Shown: positions 20,660 to 31,827, counted from the stretch's first letter. The stretch is 48,523 nt of DNA from Macrocybe gigantea (GCA_011319805.1 SJRY01000156.1:1-48523), one strand, 5' to 3'. Numbers and translations are program-made. Notes: generated by a model from the sequence alone, not told the origin.

Positions 20660-23600
20660 ACAGACTTGCTTCGATACTGGATGTAGATCATCCCATACTC
20701 TGAAATACACCATTCCTGCCAAGCGATCTGAAGCACCAAGGAAAACCATCCGAGGGGACAAACTGCCAAAGAAGAAAGAACTCGCAGTACCAGCTAGGAT
20801 ACAAATGCGAAAAGGAATAACAACGATAATACTAGAAGTCGATAGTGGAGCAGATAGAACCTGCATCAACACCGTGATAGTAGCAAAAACAGGACTGAAG
20901 ACACGACAAATCAAGAAAATTCCAATCATAAATGCAGACAGATTACCCAACTGCCAGAAAACAGCAGACTGAGTAGCGGAGGTCCACATCAACATTAAAG
21001 GATACAAGGAGCACATGGAAGCTATTGTATTCGATATTGGAAAGACCGACATGCTACTAGGACATGACTGGCTTGTCTACCACAACCCAATGATCAAATG
21101 GAGGACAGGAGAAGTTGTCTTTGACAGATGCCCTAAAACATGCAAAATAAACCACCAGATGATTAAGATACAGAAGATGGCTGAACCAGTGAAAACTACA
21201 GCTAGCAACAAGATAGGAACCCAGATACCCCTATATCTGATCAGATTCAAACACCTCTTCAAGGAGAAGAACTTCAATCGTTTACCAGACTACAAAGAAT
21301 GGGACCACGAAATAAACTTAACAAAAGATGCACCCAAAATGATACCAAGCAAGGTCTATCCAATGATACAGAAGGAACTAGAGGAACTGGATGCCTTTGT
21401 TGAAGAAGGATTGAGAACAGGAAAAATACGCCCATCGAAATCACCTTATGCAGTGCCCTGCTTCTTTCGTAACAAGAAGGACGGAAGCAAATAACTCATC
21501 CAAGACTACCAGGAAATAAACAAATATATGGTCAAGGACAAGTTCCCACTACCACGCATTAGCGAGCTCCTTGATGTACTACAAGGAGCAAAGTACTTTA
21601 GCAAGATCAATATTATTTGGAGATACAATAACATGCACATCTGGAAAGGGGATGAATGGAAGGCAGCCTTCCTAACAGTAAGAGGGCTCTTCGAACCGAC
21701 AGTTATGTACTTTGGGCAGTGCAATGCACCAGACACTTTTAGCTGAATGATGGCAAGCCTCTTCTAAGACCAAATACGAAGAAGAGTATGCATAATCTAT
21801 ATGGACAATATCATAATCATTGGACGAACACGAGAGGAACTCCAAAAGAACACTATAGAAGTCATGGAAATACTGAACAAGAATGACTTGTTCATCAAAG
21901 GACTGAAATGCATCTGGGAATCATCAAAAGTCCCAGTACTAGGATACATTATAGGAGAAGGGAAAGTAGAAATGGAACCAGAGAAGATCACAGCTGTACA
22001 ATCCTGGCCAACCCCAAAGACAAAGAAAGAACTACAAAAGTTCTTGGGATTCACAAACTTCTACCAATGATTCATCAAGGGACATGCAAAAGTTGCTAAA
22101 CCCCTGATGGAGCTGACTAGAAACAAAACATTCCAGTGGACAGACAAGCAACAGGATGCTTTCAAAGAGCTAATTCGACATATAACCTCAGCACCCATTC
22201 TAGCACTACTACAAATAGAAGGAAAATTCTGAGTTGAAATGGACACCTCAGGATATGCCATTAGAGCAGTACTATCACAATAGCAGAAAGGACTATGGCA
22301 CCCAATTGCATTCATTTCGAGATGCATGACTCCAGCAGAGCAAAACTATGAAATCTATGACAAGGAACTTCTTGCGATAATGGTTGCACTAAAGACATGG
22401 AGACAATACCTCCTTGAAGCTTGAGAGAAGTTCGAAATATTGACAGATCACAAAAACCTATCATATTTCCAGAAGCCACATGTTACAGACGCCGCCCAAA
22501 GGACTATTCATTTTTCTTATCTTATCTTTCCCACATCCCTTATCTCCCCCATCATGCTGCGCAGCGCGCAGCCATCGAGTCATCCCACTTCCCTAGTCAT
22601 CCTGAGTCATCTCCTTCCAGTCTTACTCATCCGCAGTCCACAGCATTGCGCAGCCCATGGCCCGTGCTCGAGTACTGTAATGTATATAAGGACTCCCAGA
22701 TGTACCAGTAGCGCTAGGCTTAATATTCCTTTTGCCATCATCTCAAGACCACTCTCGCACTTAGTCTGCCCGAGTCCTTCTGAGATTCGTCTAGCCTAAC
22801 ACCACAGTAACTCAATTCGAGACAGATCAGCTGGTACCTGAAGTTACAGGAATATGACTATGAACTATGACATGTACCAGGAAAGGCCAATGGAAAAGCA
22901 GATATTCTGTCACAGATAGCAGGATATGAAGAAAACCTAGCAGAGAAGGACAATATACAAATGATCAAAGAAGCAGCATTCATTCGACATCTGGAAGAGA
23001 ATAATGAATGAGACTTCAAATTTATAATGTTCAAGAATGAACACCCATGAAAAGAAGAAGCAGAAAATAACGAGACAATACAAACAAGAGGAATCACAAT
23101 GATCGAATCCTCAAGGATAGAACAAATTCAACAATGCATATGAAGAGAGATGATCATAACAACAGGGCTGAAGGAAAAACCACACTGGTTTACAAAAGAA
23201 GACCACATCATATACATAGGAGGAAAAATCTATGTTCCTCCAGACAACAAACTGAAGGAAGACATCATGTTTGAACACTATGACACACCTATTGGAGGAC
23301 ACCTAGGACAATACCGCATGCACGAGCTCATAAACCACACCTATTAGTGGCCATCAATGTTAATGGATATCAAGAAGTATGTCAATGGATGCGAAACGTG
23401 TCAGTGAAACAAAATCATCTGACAAAAGAAACATGCACCCCTACACCTGCACGAGGTCTCACAGCAACCATGGGAAGATATCGGAGTAGATCTCATAGGA
23501 CCGCTACCCAGCTCGAACAGCTTTAATGCCATCGCTGTAGTTACAGACTGCCTAACCAAGATGATCCACCTGGTTCCTATAAAGACCGAACTCACAGTAG

Positions 23601-24578
23601 AAGGTCTTACATGACTATATCGAGACAATATGTGGCAACTCCACAGAATCCTATAAAAGATCATCAGTAACTGAGGACTCCAATTCATAGTGCAATTCAT
23701 AACAGCACTTCTAAAATTACTTGGAACAAAACAAAACCTATCAATGGCTTACCACCCATAGACAAATGGATAGGCAGAGCGATCCCATCAGAAAATGGAA
23801 GCCTTCCTCAAAAGCTTCACAAACAACTTAGAGGATGATTGGGCAGAATGGATAGCAATCGCAGAATACCAATACAATGACAAGGCACATCAGGGAACAA
23901 AGGAGACACCGTTCTACCTCAACTATGGAATGCACCCCTGGAAGGGAGAACCACAGATGACAGAAGGGAATAACCCAGCAGCAAAGGACTTCGTTAAAAG
24001 AATGAACCAAATACAGAAAGAAGCAAATGCTGCACTGCAGTATGCACAAACATGAGCCAAAGACAATTATGATGCAAGGCAAAGACCAGCCCATGAATAC
24101 AAGAAAAGAGATAGAGTATGGCTAGAAGCCATCAATATCACAGTCAATCGACCATCAAAGAAGTTATTGGCACTCTGATATGGACCGTTCAAGGTGGTTG
24201 AAAAGAAAGGAGCCTTGGCATATCGCCTGGAACTCCCAGCATCATGGCAGCTGATATACCCTGTGTTCAATGAAACACTGCTCATACCCTATAAAGGACC
24301 CCATTTCAAGATACAAGAGCGACCATCGCTGCCACCCTCTGAAATCATATGATGAAGAAGAGTATGAGATAGAAGAGATCCTGAAAAGGAAGAAATAAGG
24401 GAGGGGAATGCTATTCCTGGTCAAATGGAAAGGATACGGACATGAAGAGAATACATAGATCAAAGAGAAAGAACTGGAGAATGCACAGCAAGCTCTAGAC
24501 CACTTTCTAAAGAAGACTGTGAACCAGGATAAAAGAATCATAACAAGAGGGAAGAAGACCAAAAATCACACATCATGA
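20660..24578 (+). pseudogene. Gypsy pol, copy G (PR-RT-RNase H-IN-chromodomain)
   Basis: Full domain series with many stops. A DTGC motif (20673-20684) precedes the protease motif DSGADRTC (20841). RT has NKKDGSK and QGAKYFSKIN, with YMDN at 21798-21809 where YxDD is expected. RNase H is interrupted at 22481 by a solo LTR. The integrase zinc region (about 23320-23420), the core and the C-terminal GPFKVVEKKGALAYRLELP-like segment follow. The chromodomain region (KGYGHEENT) lies near 24364-24516. The frame ends KKTKNHTS at TGA 24576. Tf1/sushi chromoviruses have this order. Confidence 0.88.
22481..22801 (+). repeat. Gypsy solo LTR nested in copy G
   Basis: A 321-bp LTR flanked by CCACA on both sides (22476-22480 and 22802-22806). 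Copy B has the undisrupted sequence GAAGCCACAGCAACTC at 5171. The LTR is CpG-rich and close to the copy A LTR, so it is a recent insertion of the young subtype into the older copy. Confidence 0.95.
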
Positions 24579-24973
24579 CCACCAACACCCCCATCAGCAT
24601 CGACAGCAGCGATGACAGCCATGCACCTACCCCCAACTACCCAAATGACCATGAGAATCTAGCAAGGATTCTCAACAGCAGTGACTACATGGACCCCCTC
24701 ACCATTACACTTGGCATGTACATGCACTATGTTATGACTGTCCACATGCACCTCTGGACTGGACGAACCCCTGATGGGACCGGCCCCACTGCAGCTGAAT
24801 GTATCGCGCTTCACGAAGCAATAGAGATACTTTGCACAGAAAACCGGCAACTTAAACTCCTCGCCACCACACTCTTCCACATTTGCGCCTATAATGAAGA
24901 GCTCATTCATATATGGGCCCTATGTGCTGCGACTGCCTGGGAGACCAATACTGGGTGGGGACAGCTGGACTAA
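24575..24973 (+). CDS. Gypsy ORF3, 132-aa protein downstream of pol
   Basis: An uninterrupted ORF (MTTNTPISIDSSDDSHAPTP to TNTGWGQLD) sits between pol and the 3' LTR. Its ATG overlaps the pol stop as ATGA (24575-24578). It starts with a Ser/Asp-rich segment and has a likely helical central region (MDPLTITLGMYMHYVMTVHM) and EAIEILCTENRQLKLLATTL, which looks like a short coiled coil. It stays open although gag and pol around it are full of stops. No homologous family was recognised. Confidence 0.65.
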   Translation: MTTNTPISIDSSDDSHAPTPNYPNDHENLARILNSSDYMDPLTITLGMYMHYVMTVHMHLWTGRTPDGTGPTAAECIALHEAIEILCTENRQLKLLATTLFHICAYNEELIHIWALCAATAWETNTGWGQLD

Positions 24974-25000
24974 GTCTTTTCGCAAGGACGTGAATCTACA

Positions 25001-25010
25001 GAGAGGGTGA
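25001..25010 (+). promoter_or_regulatory. Gypsy polypurine tract
   Basis: GAGAGGGTGA directly before the 3' LTR; the same tract (AAAGAGAGGGTGA) precedes the copy B LTR. It is the expected plus-strand primer. Confidence 0.7.
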
Positions 25011-25328
25011 TGTTACAGATGTCACCCAAAGGACCATTCATTTTCTTATCTTATCCTTCCCACATCCCTTATCTCCCCCGTCATGCTGTGCAGCGCACAG
25101 CCATCGAGTCATCCCACTTCCCTAGTCATCCTGAGTCATCTCCTTCCAGTCTTACTCATCCGCAGTCCACAGCATTGCGCAGCCCATGGTCCATGCTCGA
25201 GTACTGTAATGTATATAAGGACTCCCAGATGTACCGGTAGCGCTAGGCTTAATATTCCTTTTGCCATCATCAAGACCACTCTCGCACTTAGTCTGCCCAA
25301 GTCCTTCTGAGATTCATCTAGCCTAACA
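25011..25328 (+). repeat. Gypsy 3' LTR, copy G
   Basis: 318 bp, TGTTACAGATGTCACCC to CTAGCCTAACA, followed by CTTTC and LINE sequence. Its variants match the copy C 5' LTR and not the copy G 5' LTR. Confidence 0.92.
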
Positions 25329-26142
25329 CTTTCAACCATTTGATGAACCTGGCAATGGGCTCAACACAGGCCATTGTTTCAGCTGCACCCTCCGGAGTGG
25401 TGCAGAACTGACCATTGATCCAGATGCAAGCTTTACACTGCATCTGGCATAGCTGCTTCATCAGTGTGACATTACACATACTGTTGAAGTTCCAGAGTAG
25501 ACAGCCATATGTCATGATAGGACATGTGCACAACAAGTAAAGAATGCACTTCTGTTGGGGGGATAAGCCCTGAACAGAATTGCCCAACATCTAAAAGGCC
25601 CTAGCAGTAGTCAGTGCCTTCATTGCATAAAAACGGACATGTTTTCTAAAGGATAGGCATGCATCCAAGAAGAACCCAAGATATCTCCAGACATCCTTGG
25701 GCTGTAAAGGGGTATTGCCCATGAACAGGGCAAATCCCAGGTCAATATAAGGACAGGGATCCTTACTATTGTGCAAGAAGTACTGCAGTTCAGTTTTGTT
25801 ATATTTGACAATAAGACCAAAGTCTATGAAGAGGTTATACACAGATGCATATGCCTTCTGGAGCTTCGGAACATTGTCTAGGATGGACTTGGACTGAGCG
25901 ATGATCAGCCCATCATCCACAAATGACATGATGGTTGGCAGATCACCAACCTTCTAGTATATTTTCAGCACTGGTGTCAAATACAAGGCAGACAGTATGG
26001 GGGATAAAGCTGAGCCTTGGCTAATACCAATGTCAGCATCAAACTCAGGTGAGACGGCACTATGCTAGGCATAAGAAGTTTTATGCCCAATGAGATAAGA
26101 CTCAAAGAATCTTGACACTTGACATGCAAAGCCCCCATTGCT
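25329..26142 (-). pseudogene. LINE RT fragment (minus strand)
   Basis: Middle part of LINE ORF2: SFVDDGLIIAQSKS carries the RT catalytic FVDD, followed by YLGFFLDACLSFRKH, LGNSVQGLSPQQK and WINGQFCTTPEGAAETM. One frameshift or stop lies near 25590. It begins at GGTTGAAAG beside the gypsy LTR; its continuation is LINE D at 12838. It ends at 26142, where LINE H starts. Confidence 0.85.
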
Positions 26143-27598
26143 CACCTCTTCCTGCAATGCCCACTTGTCAATAAGTATAAACAATCCTCCTCATCGTTGT
26201 CATCATTCTACACCAGCATCAACTGGGCCAATCTCGTATCAAGTTGCATACCTGAGTTCTAAACACTCTTGAGCACTTCTGTTTCTTATATCATGAAAAT
26301 CAGCTGAAAATCAACTGATCTATTAGAGGTTTTCAATGAGCGATGACCCGCTCAACATTGTCAGCAGCGGTGGCCCTCCACCACTCAACCTGCACCACGG
26401 ATGGCTGTTTGCTGGCCCATCCTGCTCCCCCGCTCCTCCTCCCCCTGCGGGGAATGCGAGCCTTCTCTTCCAAGGTGGCAATGGTTTCATGGATACCGAT
26501 GACACCAACCCTTCTAATGCAGGAGGACTCACCAGACTCTCTGCCCCCCCCTCTCCATCAATTCTGTCTACTGAGGCAGCTTATAATGACAACAGTATCA
26601 GCATCGTGATCTTCCCTGAAGGAGACTGGTTCCTCCATAGTGAAGCTAAGCCTGCAGCTGAATCTCTTGCTGCTCTCAAGGCTTGGATGGTTGGCTCATA
26701 CTCTGTCTCAATCCCAGCAGAATATCAGTATGCTATTGCTGAGGGCATCGCCACTCTGGTTAGCAGTGCCGGCGATGTCAACATGTTCTCCGTCTCTATG
26801 CTTGACAGGCTACAGCACCCCTTTGAAAGGTGTTTGCAAGAAATTGTCAATGCTCACCTCCCCTCTCGTGGGAAGGCAACTTGGTTCGCTGACCCTCATA
26901 CCTCCCCTTCTGGTACTGTACACCCAGAAGACTCTCACTCGAACATGGGTGCTTGCCCTCTGAGACTGCCTCAGAATCTGAACCGCTCTCCTCCACCACA
27001 ACTGCAGTCTCGTTCCCAAACTCCAGGTCATAGGCCACCCCCTCCTGTCAATAGGGCCACTCGCTCTGCTGCTGGCAAGCGCTCCTATGTGCAAGCCTTG
27101 GCCCAACTAGCCAATACCCCACTAAAGCTATTATAGCTCTGGCAAAGACCTTCCCGCACCTCCCCATGGAGAAGATCATCTCCTTGCAAAAGGACTGGAG
27201 AGTCTTCCAGACCACCCAAGAAGAAGGCAAAGTCCACCTCTCATAGCCCATCCCAATGTAATGTCAGGGTGACCTTTACTATCCCTGCAGACAACACTTC
27301 TATTGCCACTGGAACTCTTCTCTCTGCCTTCAATCGAGGGCTGACCACTGGCAAATCCTGGATCTGATGCGAATCCATTCAGGATCATTCTGCCTCCTCG
27401 TTCTCTTGCCTGATGATGAAGGTGGCATCTCCTAAGGATCTTGGCATTCTGTATGAGGCTACTCTCCAGTGTGCTCCGGCTGGGTCTACTATCGAGCTCA
27501 CTATTCCTATGAGCATTTCCTATGTGAAACTGCATAATGTACCATACTTTACTGCTGATGGAAGTGTTATTATGGCCCGGCAAGCATATGAGATCCAA

Positions 27599-27690
27599 GG
27601 GCTGGTTGGCATAGTGGTAAATGCAGTCAGGTAGTCCTTTGCTTGTGGCAATCCAAAAAGCTGTGGGTTCTAGTCCTGGAGGTGGCATCT
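27599..27690 (+). repeat. tRNA-derived SINE head
   Basis: Box A TGGCATAGTGG (27607-27617) and box B GGTTCTAGTCC (27666-27676) have normal tRNA spacing, and a D-arm-like GCAT/ATGC stem surrounds AGTGGTAA. The same head occurs at 48078-48163, where a GTGGAT/ATCCAC stem resembles a long variable arm. It is likely a SINE family transcribed by RNA polymerase III. Confidence 0.55.
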
Positions 27691-28527
27691 TCAGATTTGC
27701 ATTCAGAAGTGTCCAGAGCTGGTTCCACGTGACATGGGCAGGAAGTATCATGACTCTGTGACAATTGTTCCTATGAGGGAGGTGACTTGGTCATGTGACT
27801 AAGCAACTGGCATATGATATAAGCTGGATTATGCATCACACATGTGACTTACCCTACTATATGGGTCAAGTGTCACATGATCCTAACTCATGTGACCAGG
27901 TTTCTCTTGGCATGGATGGCCTTGGGATGTAAGTGCCGAACAATGCCTTAATCTGGCAGACCATATGTGATCCCCGATTTCAAAGCGTAGGGGCCGAAAG
28001 GATAAGGGACCATACCAGGAATCGGGCTAATAACCATCCGATGGCGTTTGAGCCAACAGGGTACCTGGTACCATGTGAGCTGCCTGAAGTAGGGGTCCAT
28101 GGAGGTTAGTCACCACAGTACGTCACCTGCTTAAGTTGGTGGAAGTAGATCCAGACCCGTTCAGTAAGGGTAACCTTGCTGTGATATCGGATGCCAGTCT
28201 GGCAGGCACGTGGCAAGACAGAGACCTTGGACAGATGGGGATCCACATGCATGATGCATCTGCAAACCATCTGCTGGGGGACGGGAAGGCAGGACTGGGG
28301 GTTGTGCCCCTGACACCACTGGGCCATAGCAAGGCTGGACAGTCTCCAGTCCTTGGCTCGAGAGACCTAACTCCTCTGTCAGTGGTCCCTGGGATAATAC
28401 ACCCAGGTAACTACTTAAGTTGAATCTGAAGTGTGAAACTCCCAGGTAATGGGCCACCTCTATAGCACAATGGAGGGTCAGGCCTGAAGCTGGGGTAAGC
28501 CGCCTCTCCTGCAAGGGGGGGGGCTAA
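27691..28527 (+). other. Unassigned body of the chimeric insertion
   Basis: No gene recognised. The first part repeats CATGTGAC and its complement several times (about 27790-27900). The rest is of mixed composition and matches no other part of the window. It may be the body of a long SINE or a captured host transcript. Confidence 0.4.
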
Positions 28528-29692
28528 ACTTCGGATTGGATTGCGTATGTCAATCCAAAAGGCTATCGCACAGGATGGAGCTACATCCATCGTGTGCTTC
28601 CTTGACTTGATGAATGCAATCAATTGCATCGTCGATTGCAACCCCCATTCTGTGCAGTTGCATTCTATTGCATTGTGCGCTTCATTGCATGCTTGGTTTG
28701 CCCAATCCGAGCTGCACCAGATTACATTCTGGCACATCCCTTCCTCCTAGAAATGGGCTATTCAAGTCAAAGCACACGAGTCAGTGCATGGCCTTGACAT
28801 CCCTCAGGGACTTCATCCCTTTTATACCACTGACGCACTCTGCAAGGAGGCGGATGATGAAATGCACACCTCTTGGTTCCATGAATCTGGAATCAAGAAA
28901 TACATTGGCGCTTCCACATTCCGTTTTCATGACATGGGGAAACCAGAATCCTATGAGTGCCTGCTTCATAAAAGAACAGGCTTCATGAAGTTGGTGACAG
29001 GCAATGAGCTATTTGCTTGCTGCTGTCACATCACATGTGGATATGCACCGATCAATGTGTATCAAGTGCAGTTCAACTTTGTTGAGAGCGATGAATGCTC
29101 TTGCAGACATGGGCCTGAGGACTCTGTCCACATTATGACTCTGTGCTGTAACTGGGACAGACCAACTGAATGCCAGTATGATACCTTTGTGCATTCCTGG
29201 TTCATTAAGTACCTAACATTGAATAAGGCAGCAGGTGCTTTTATCCTAGACCCGGGGGGCGGGTAACTGCCCCTTTGCAGCAGGGGATACTTAGGGTTAT
29301 GGCTCCACATGGGGCCTTTGCGCAGAAGTAACCACAGCCAGCCTTCAGGCTGGGGGACCTAGAGCATCAAATCAGTAGGGTGTTGGACGAAAGCTAACAC
29401 CAAGCTTGATTGCATATTGCAGACCCATGACACCTGTCATTATAGGCCCTTTTGGACCCTTTACATGGAATTGACCACATCTGGCTCCTAGGAGCTGGGG
29501 GACGCAGGTCTAGCAAGCAAGTTAGTGTGAGCACGAGCCCAAGCAGCTTGGGCGCGGACACGAGAGAACAGGGTTATTGTGCCCTCTATGTATATCTCCT
29601 CAGTCTGGTTTTGGTCAGACTAGTTGTATTTATTGTAGGTACCTTCATGTATTTACAAGCGGACTGCTACCAAGCAGTGCTTTATAAATTGC

Positions 29693-29726
<34 letters not shown>
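28528..29726 (+). pseudogene. LINE ORF2 C-terminus, 3' UTR and poly(A)
   Basis: Starts within RNase H (MSIQKAIAQDGATSIVCFLD), contains the HIPSS region and the C-terminal zinc motif CSCRHGPEDSVHIMTLC, and ends at TAA 29264. The stop hairpin (29256-29273), a 3' UTR of about 430 bp and the A run follow. The frame breaks near 28755 (one stop). Confidence 0.85.
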
Positions 29727-29727
<1 letters not shown>

Positions 29728-30319
29728 AAGCATATGAGATCCTCAGAGACTCTTTGTTCTTAGATCTCATCACTCTTGTTGGAGTGCCGCACATCATGCG
29801 CAACTCCAAGAATTCTGATACTGCAACTGTTTGGTTCAATATCGAGGACACATCAACTGGCCAGAACATCAAGACTCTGAACAACTGTATGGTTATGTTC
29901 TGGAAGTGGTGATGCCAGTTCCATGCCACTCTCTCATCGCTGGGAGTTCCTCTCTGTGAACACTGTTGGCATTTGGGACACTCTGCTTTGAAGTGTAACC
30001 AACAATCCCTCCAATGCCCAATCTGTGGAGAATCCCATAGAAAGGAGCACTACCACATGCTCACGTCTTGCTGCAAAGCAAGACCCAAGGCTAACTCTCC
30101 TCGTGAGGCAACTCTAGCAGGCCAACCCTGCCTGCATGCTCTGAAGTATCTTAGCTGTGGCAAAGACTATTCCACTGACAACCAGAAGTGTGCCTTCTGG
30201 AAGAACTGTTTTGATCCCAAGTGGATCAAACAACATTATCAGTTGGTATGTGATCGAGTACAATCAGGTCCCAAACATTCTAATGCCTCCCCGCAGCATA
30301 ATGCAGAGGCTGATGCATC

Positions 30320-31827
30320 ATGAGTGACACCTCCAGTGGATCAGCCCCAGCTATTGTCCCTGGGTCAGGCAGGCGCTCATTGATCTCTTCATTTCATATT
30401 TTCTCTCAAAATGTCAATAGAAAATATGTACATATGGACATTCTCCTCTCCACTTTGGGAGAGGACTATGATATCTTGTTTTTCCAAGAGCCTGCTTGGA
30501 ACCTGTTAAGACAAGCCCCATCAGTGTACAGCACCGATGGCGAGCCAGTAATTGGAGGTTCTAGTCATCCCAACTGGACTTGTATCGTCTGCCGCTCATC
30601 TTATGAGGATCCTCCTGATGTGATGGCATATGTTCACAACCGCTTACATTGGCTGCATCCTTCTCTTAGACGCGATCTTGTTGATAGTCATGACATCATG
30701 ATTATCAGCTTCTCCACTCTGGGAGAGCCCCTGTTCCTCACAAACACCTACTCTGATGTAGATGGAAGTGCTATTCATTTGCTGCATAATTGTGTGGAAA
30801 GACCTGATTTTCCCAACCTAACCTATCTGGGGGGATTTCAACTGTCATTATGAACTCTGGAATAGAGTCCATACTTCACAGTGTATACGGGGAGAGATGC
30901 TATGTAATGCAGCACTCAACCTCAGTCTTGACTAGATGGAGCCATCTAATCATGGCCCAACCTTTATTTCACATAATTTGGAGCTGCGGCCCTCTATTAT
31001 CGATTTGATGTTCACCTCCATCGATGTGGCCAGCACTGGTCATTCATGATGACCTAAGATTGACATTGGACCACTGTCTATTGTCGCTCTCCTTAGATAT
31101 TCCATTACTGGACTTTTCTAATCCATGCCAGACTCTCCCAAAGGACAGTGTGCCTGAGTTTATCTCTGACATTGCTAGCAATCTGCTTGGTATGGACTTG
31201 GTGCCAATCAAGTCACTATATGATTTAGAGAGCATTCTTCAGACACTCTCCAGATCAGTTGATCATGCTTGGGATCTCCACTCTAAGGAGTGCAAGCTAT
31301 CAAAGCAGAGCAAAGGCTGGTGGAATCAGCATTGTTCGGAAACTTTGGACACCTTCAGGCAGACCTGGTCTGAGGCTGACCATCACATCTGGTGGTGAGC
31401 TATTAAGGATGCTAAACACACCTTCTTTGATCAGTGAATTAAGGAAGTTGCTGAAAAGTCACGACATCCATGGGACCTAGCTGCATGGACAAAGCAAAGG
31501 CTGCTTCCAGCCTACAATGCTATCTCCTTTCAGGGACAACCTTGTAACTCTATCAAGTCGCTGTGGAATGCACTCGATAAATCTTATAACGCTGTGTCTG
31601 ACTGACCAGTCAATCTAGATAAGCTTAATGATCTCAAGCCCCATCCAAGTCAGGACTGGGTCCCGTTCTCTGCTGCAGAACTCCGAGAGTCCTTGGAGCC
31701 ATGCAGCAATACCTCCACTCCAGGACTGATCATTTGTCCTGGAGCTATGTCAAGCAGCTGGTGAAATTTCCTCACTTGGCTGATTTCATCCTGAACATTG
31801 CTAATGCATGTCTGGAACTAGGCCACT
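30320..31827 (+). pseudogene. LINE ORF2 N-terminal part, copy H (endonuclease)
   Basis: ATG 30320 overlaps the ORF1 stop as ATGA. The AP-endonuclease-like domain reads FHIFSQNVNRKYVHMD, ILFFQEPAWN, FLTNTYSDVD and then LGG before a 1-nt frameshift near 30835, where copy K has LGGDFNCHYELW. Linker and RT N-terminus follow to about 31810 with several stops. The element is cut there by a minus-strand LINE tail. Confidence 0.82.

Larger units (their letters stand above)
18471..25328 (+). mobile_element. Gypsy (chromovirus) copy G with both LTRs
   Basis: The only gypsy copy here with 5' LTR, internal region and 3' LTR; about 6.5 kb without the nested solo LTR. Order: LTR, self-priming site, leader ORF, gag, pol, ORF3, polypurine tract, LTR. 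The two LTRs belong to different subtypes and their flanks (CCCAC and CTTTC) do not match, so G is a recombinant rather than a single clean insertion. Confidence 0.9.
27597..29726 (+). mobile_element. Chimeric insertion: tRNA-like head plus LINE 3' end
   Basis: The insertion in ORF1 of LINE H is flanked by a 16-bp direct duplication CAAGCATATGAGATCC (27581-27596 and 29727-29742). It begins with a tRNA-like head, continues with about 840 bp of unassigned sequence, and ends with a LINE 3' portion and an A run of about 27. Long duplication and poly(A) show target-primed retrotransposition. One duplication around three different parts suggests a chimeric RNA or template switching. Confidence 0.75.
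26336..30323 (+). pseudogene. LINE ORF1, copy H (interrupted)
   Basis: RNA-binding ORF1 protein. ATG 26336 opens MSDDPLNIVSSGGPPPLNLH, a Pro/Ser-rich N-terminus, followed by a conserved helical domain (VSIPAEYQYAIAEGIATLVS). A frameshift near 27115 ends the first frame. The next block, VASPKDLGILYEATLQCAPA to ARQAYEI, is cut at 27596 by the 2.1-kb insertion and resumes at 29743 (LRDSLFLDLITLVGVPHIM). The C-terminus has tandem Cys/His knuckles (CEHCWHLGHSALKC, CPICGESHRKEHYHML, CGKDYSTDNQKCAFW). It ends at TGA 30321, overlapping the ORF2 ATG. Confidence 0.85.
26143..31827 (+). mobile_element. LINE copy H, 5' part, Tad-like
   Basis: Full 5' end: a UTR of about 190 bp starting CACCTCTTCCTGCAATGCCC, then ORF1 and the first part of ORF2. 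The same 5' UTR heads copies J (38487), K (43092) and O (48272). ORF1 is interrupted at 27596 by a chimeric insertion. The element stops within RT at 31827, where a minus-strand LINE tail begins. ORF1 zinc knuckles, AP endonuclease, RT and RNase H fit fungal Tad-type LINEs. Confidence 0.88.

Noticed and set aside
18471..25328. Copy G as a clean single insertion
   Set aside because: Flanks CCCAC and CTTTC do not match and the two LTRs are of different subtypes.
26323..26532. Minus-strand ORFs opposite LINE ORF1
   Set aside because: Antisense shadows of the Pro/Ser-rich ORF1, which has family conservation in the plus frame.
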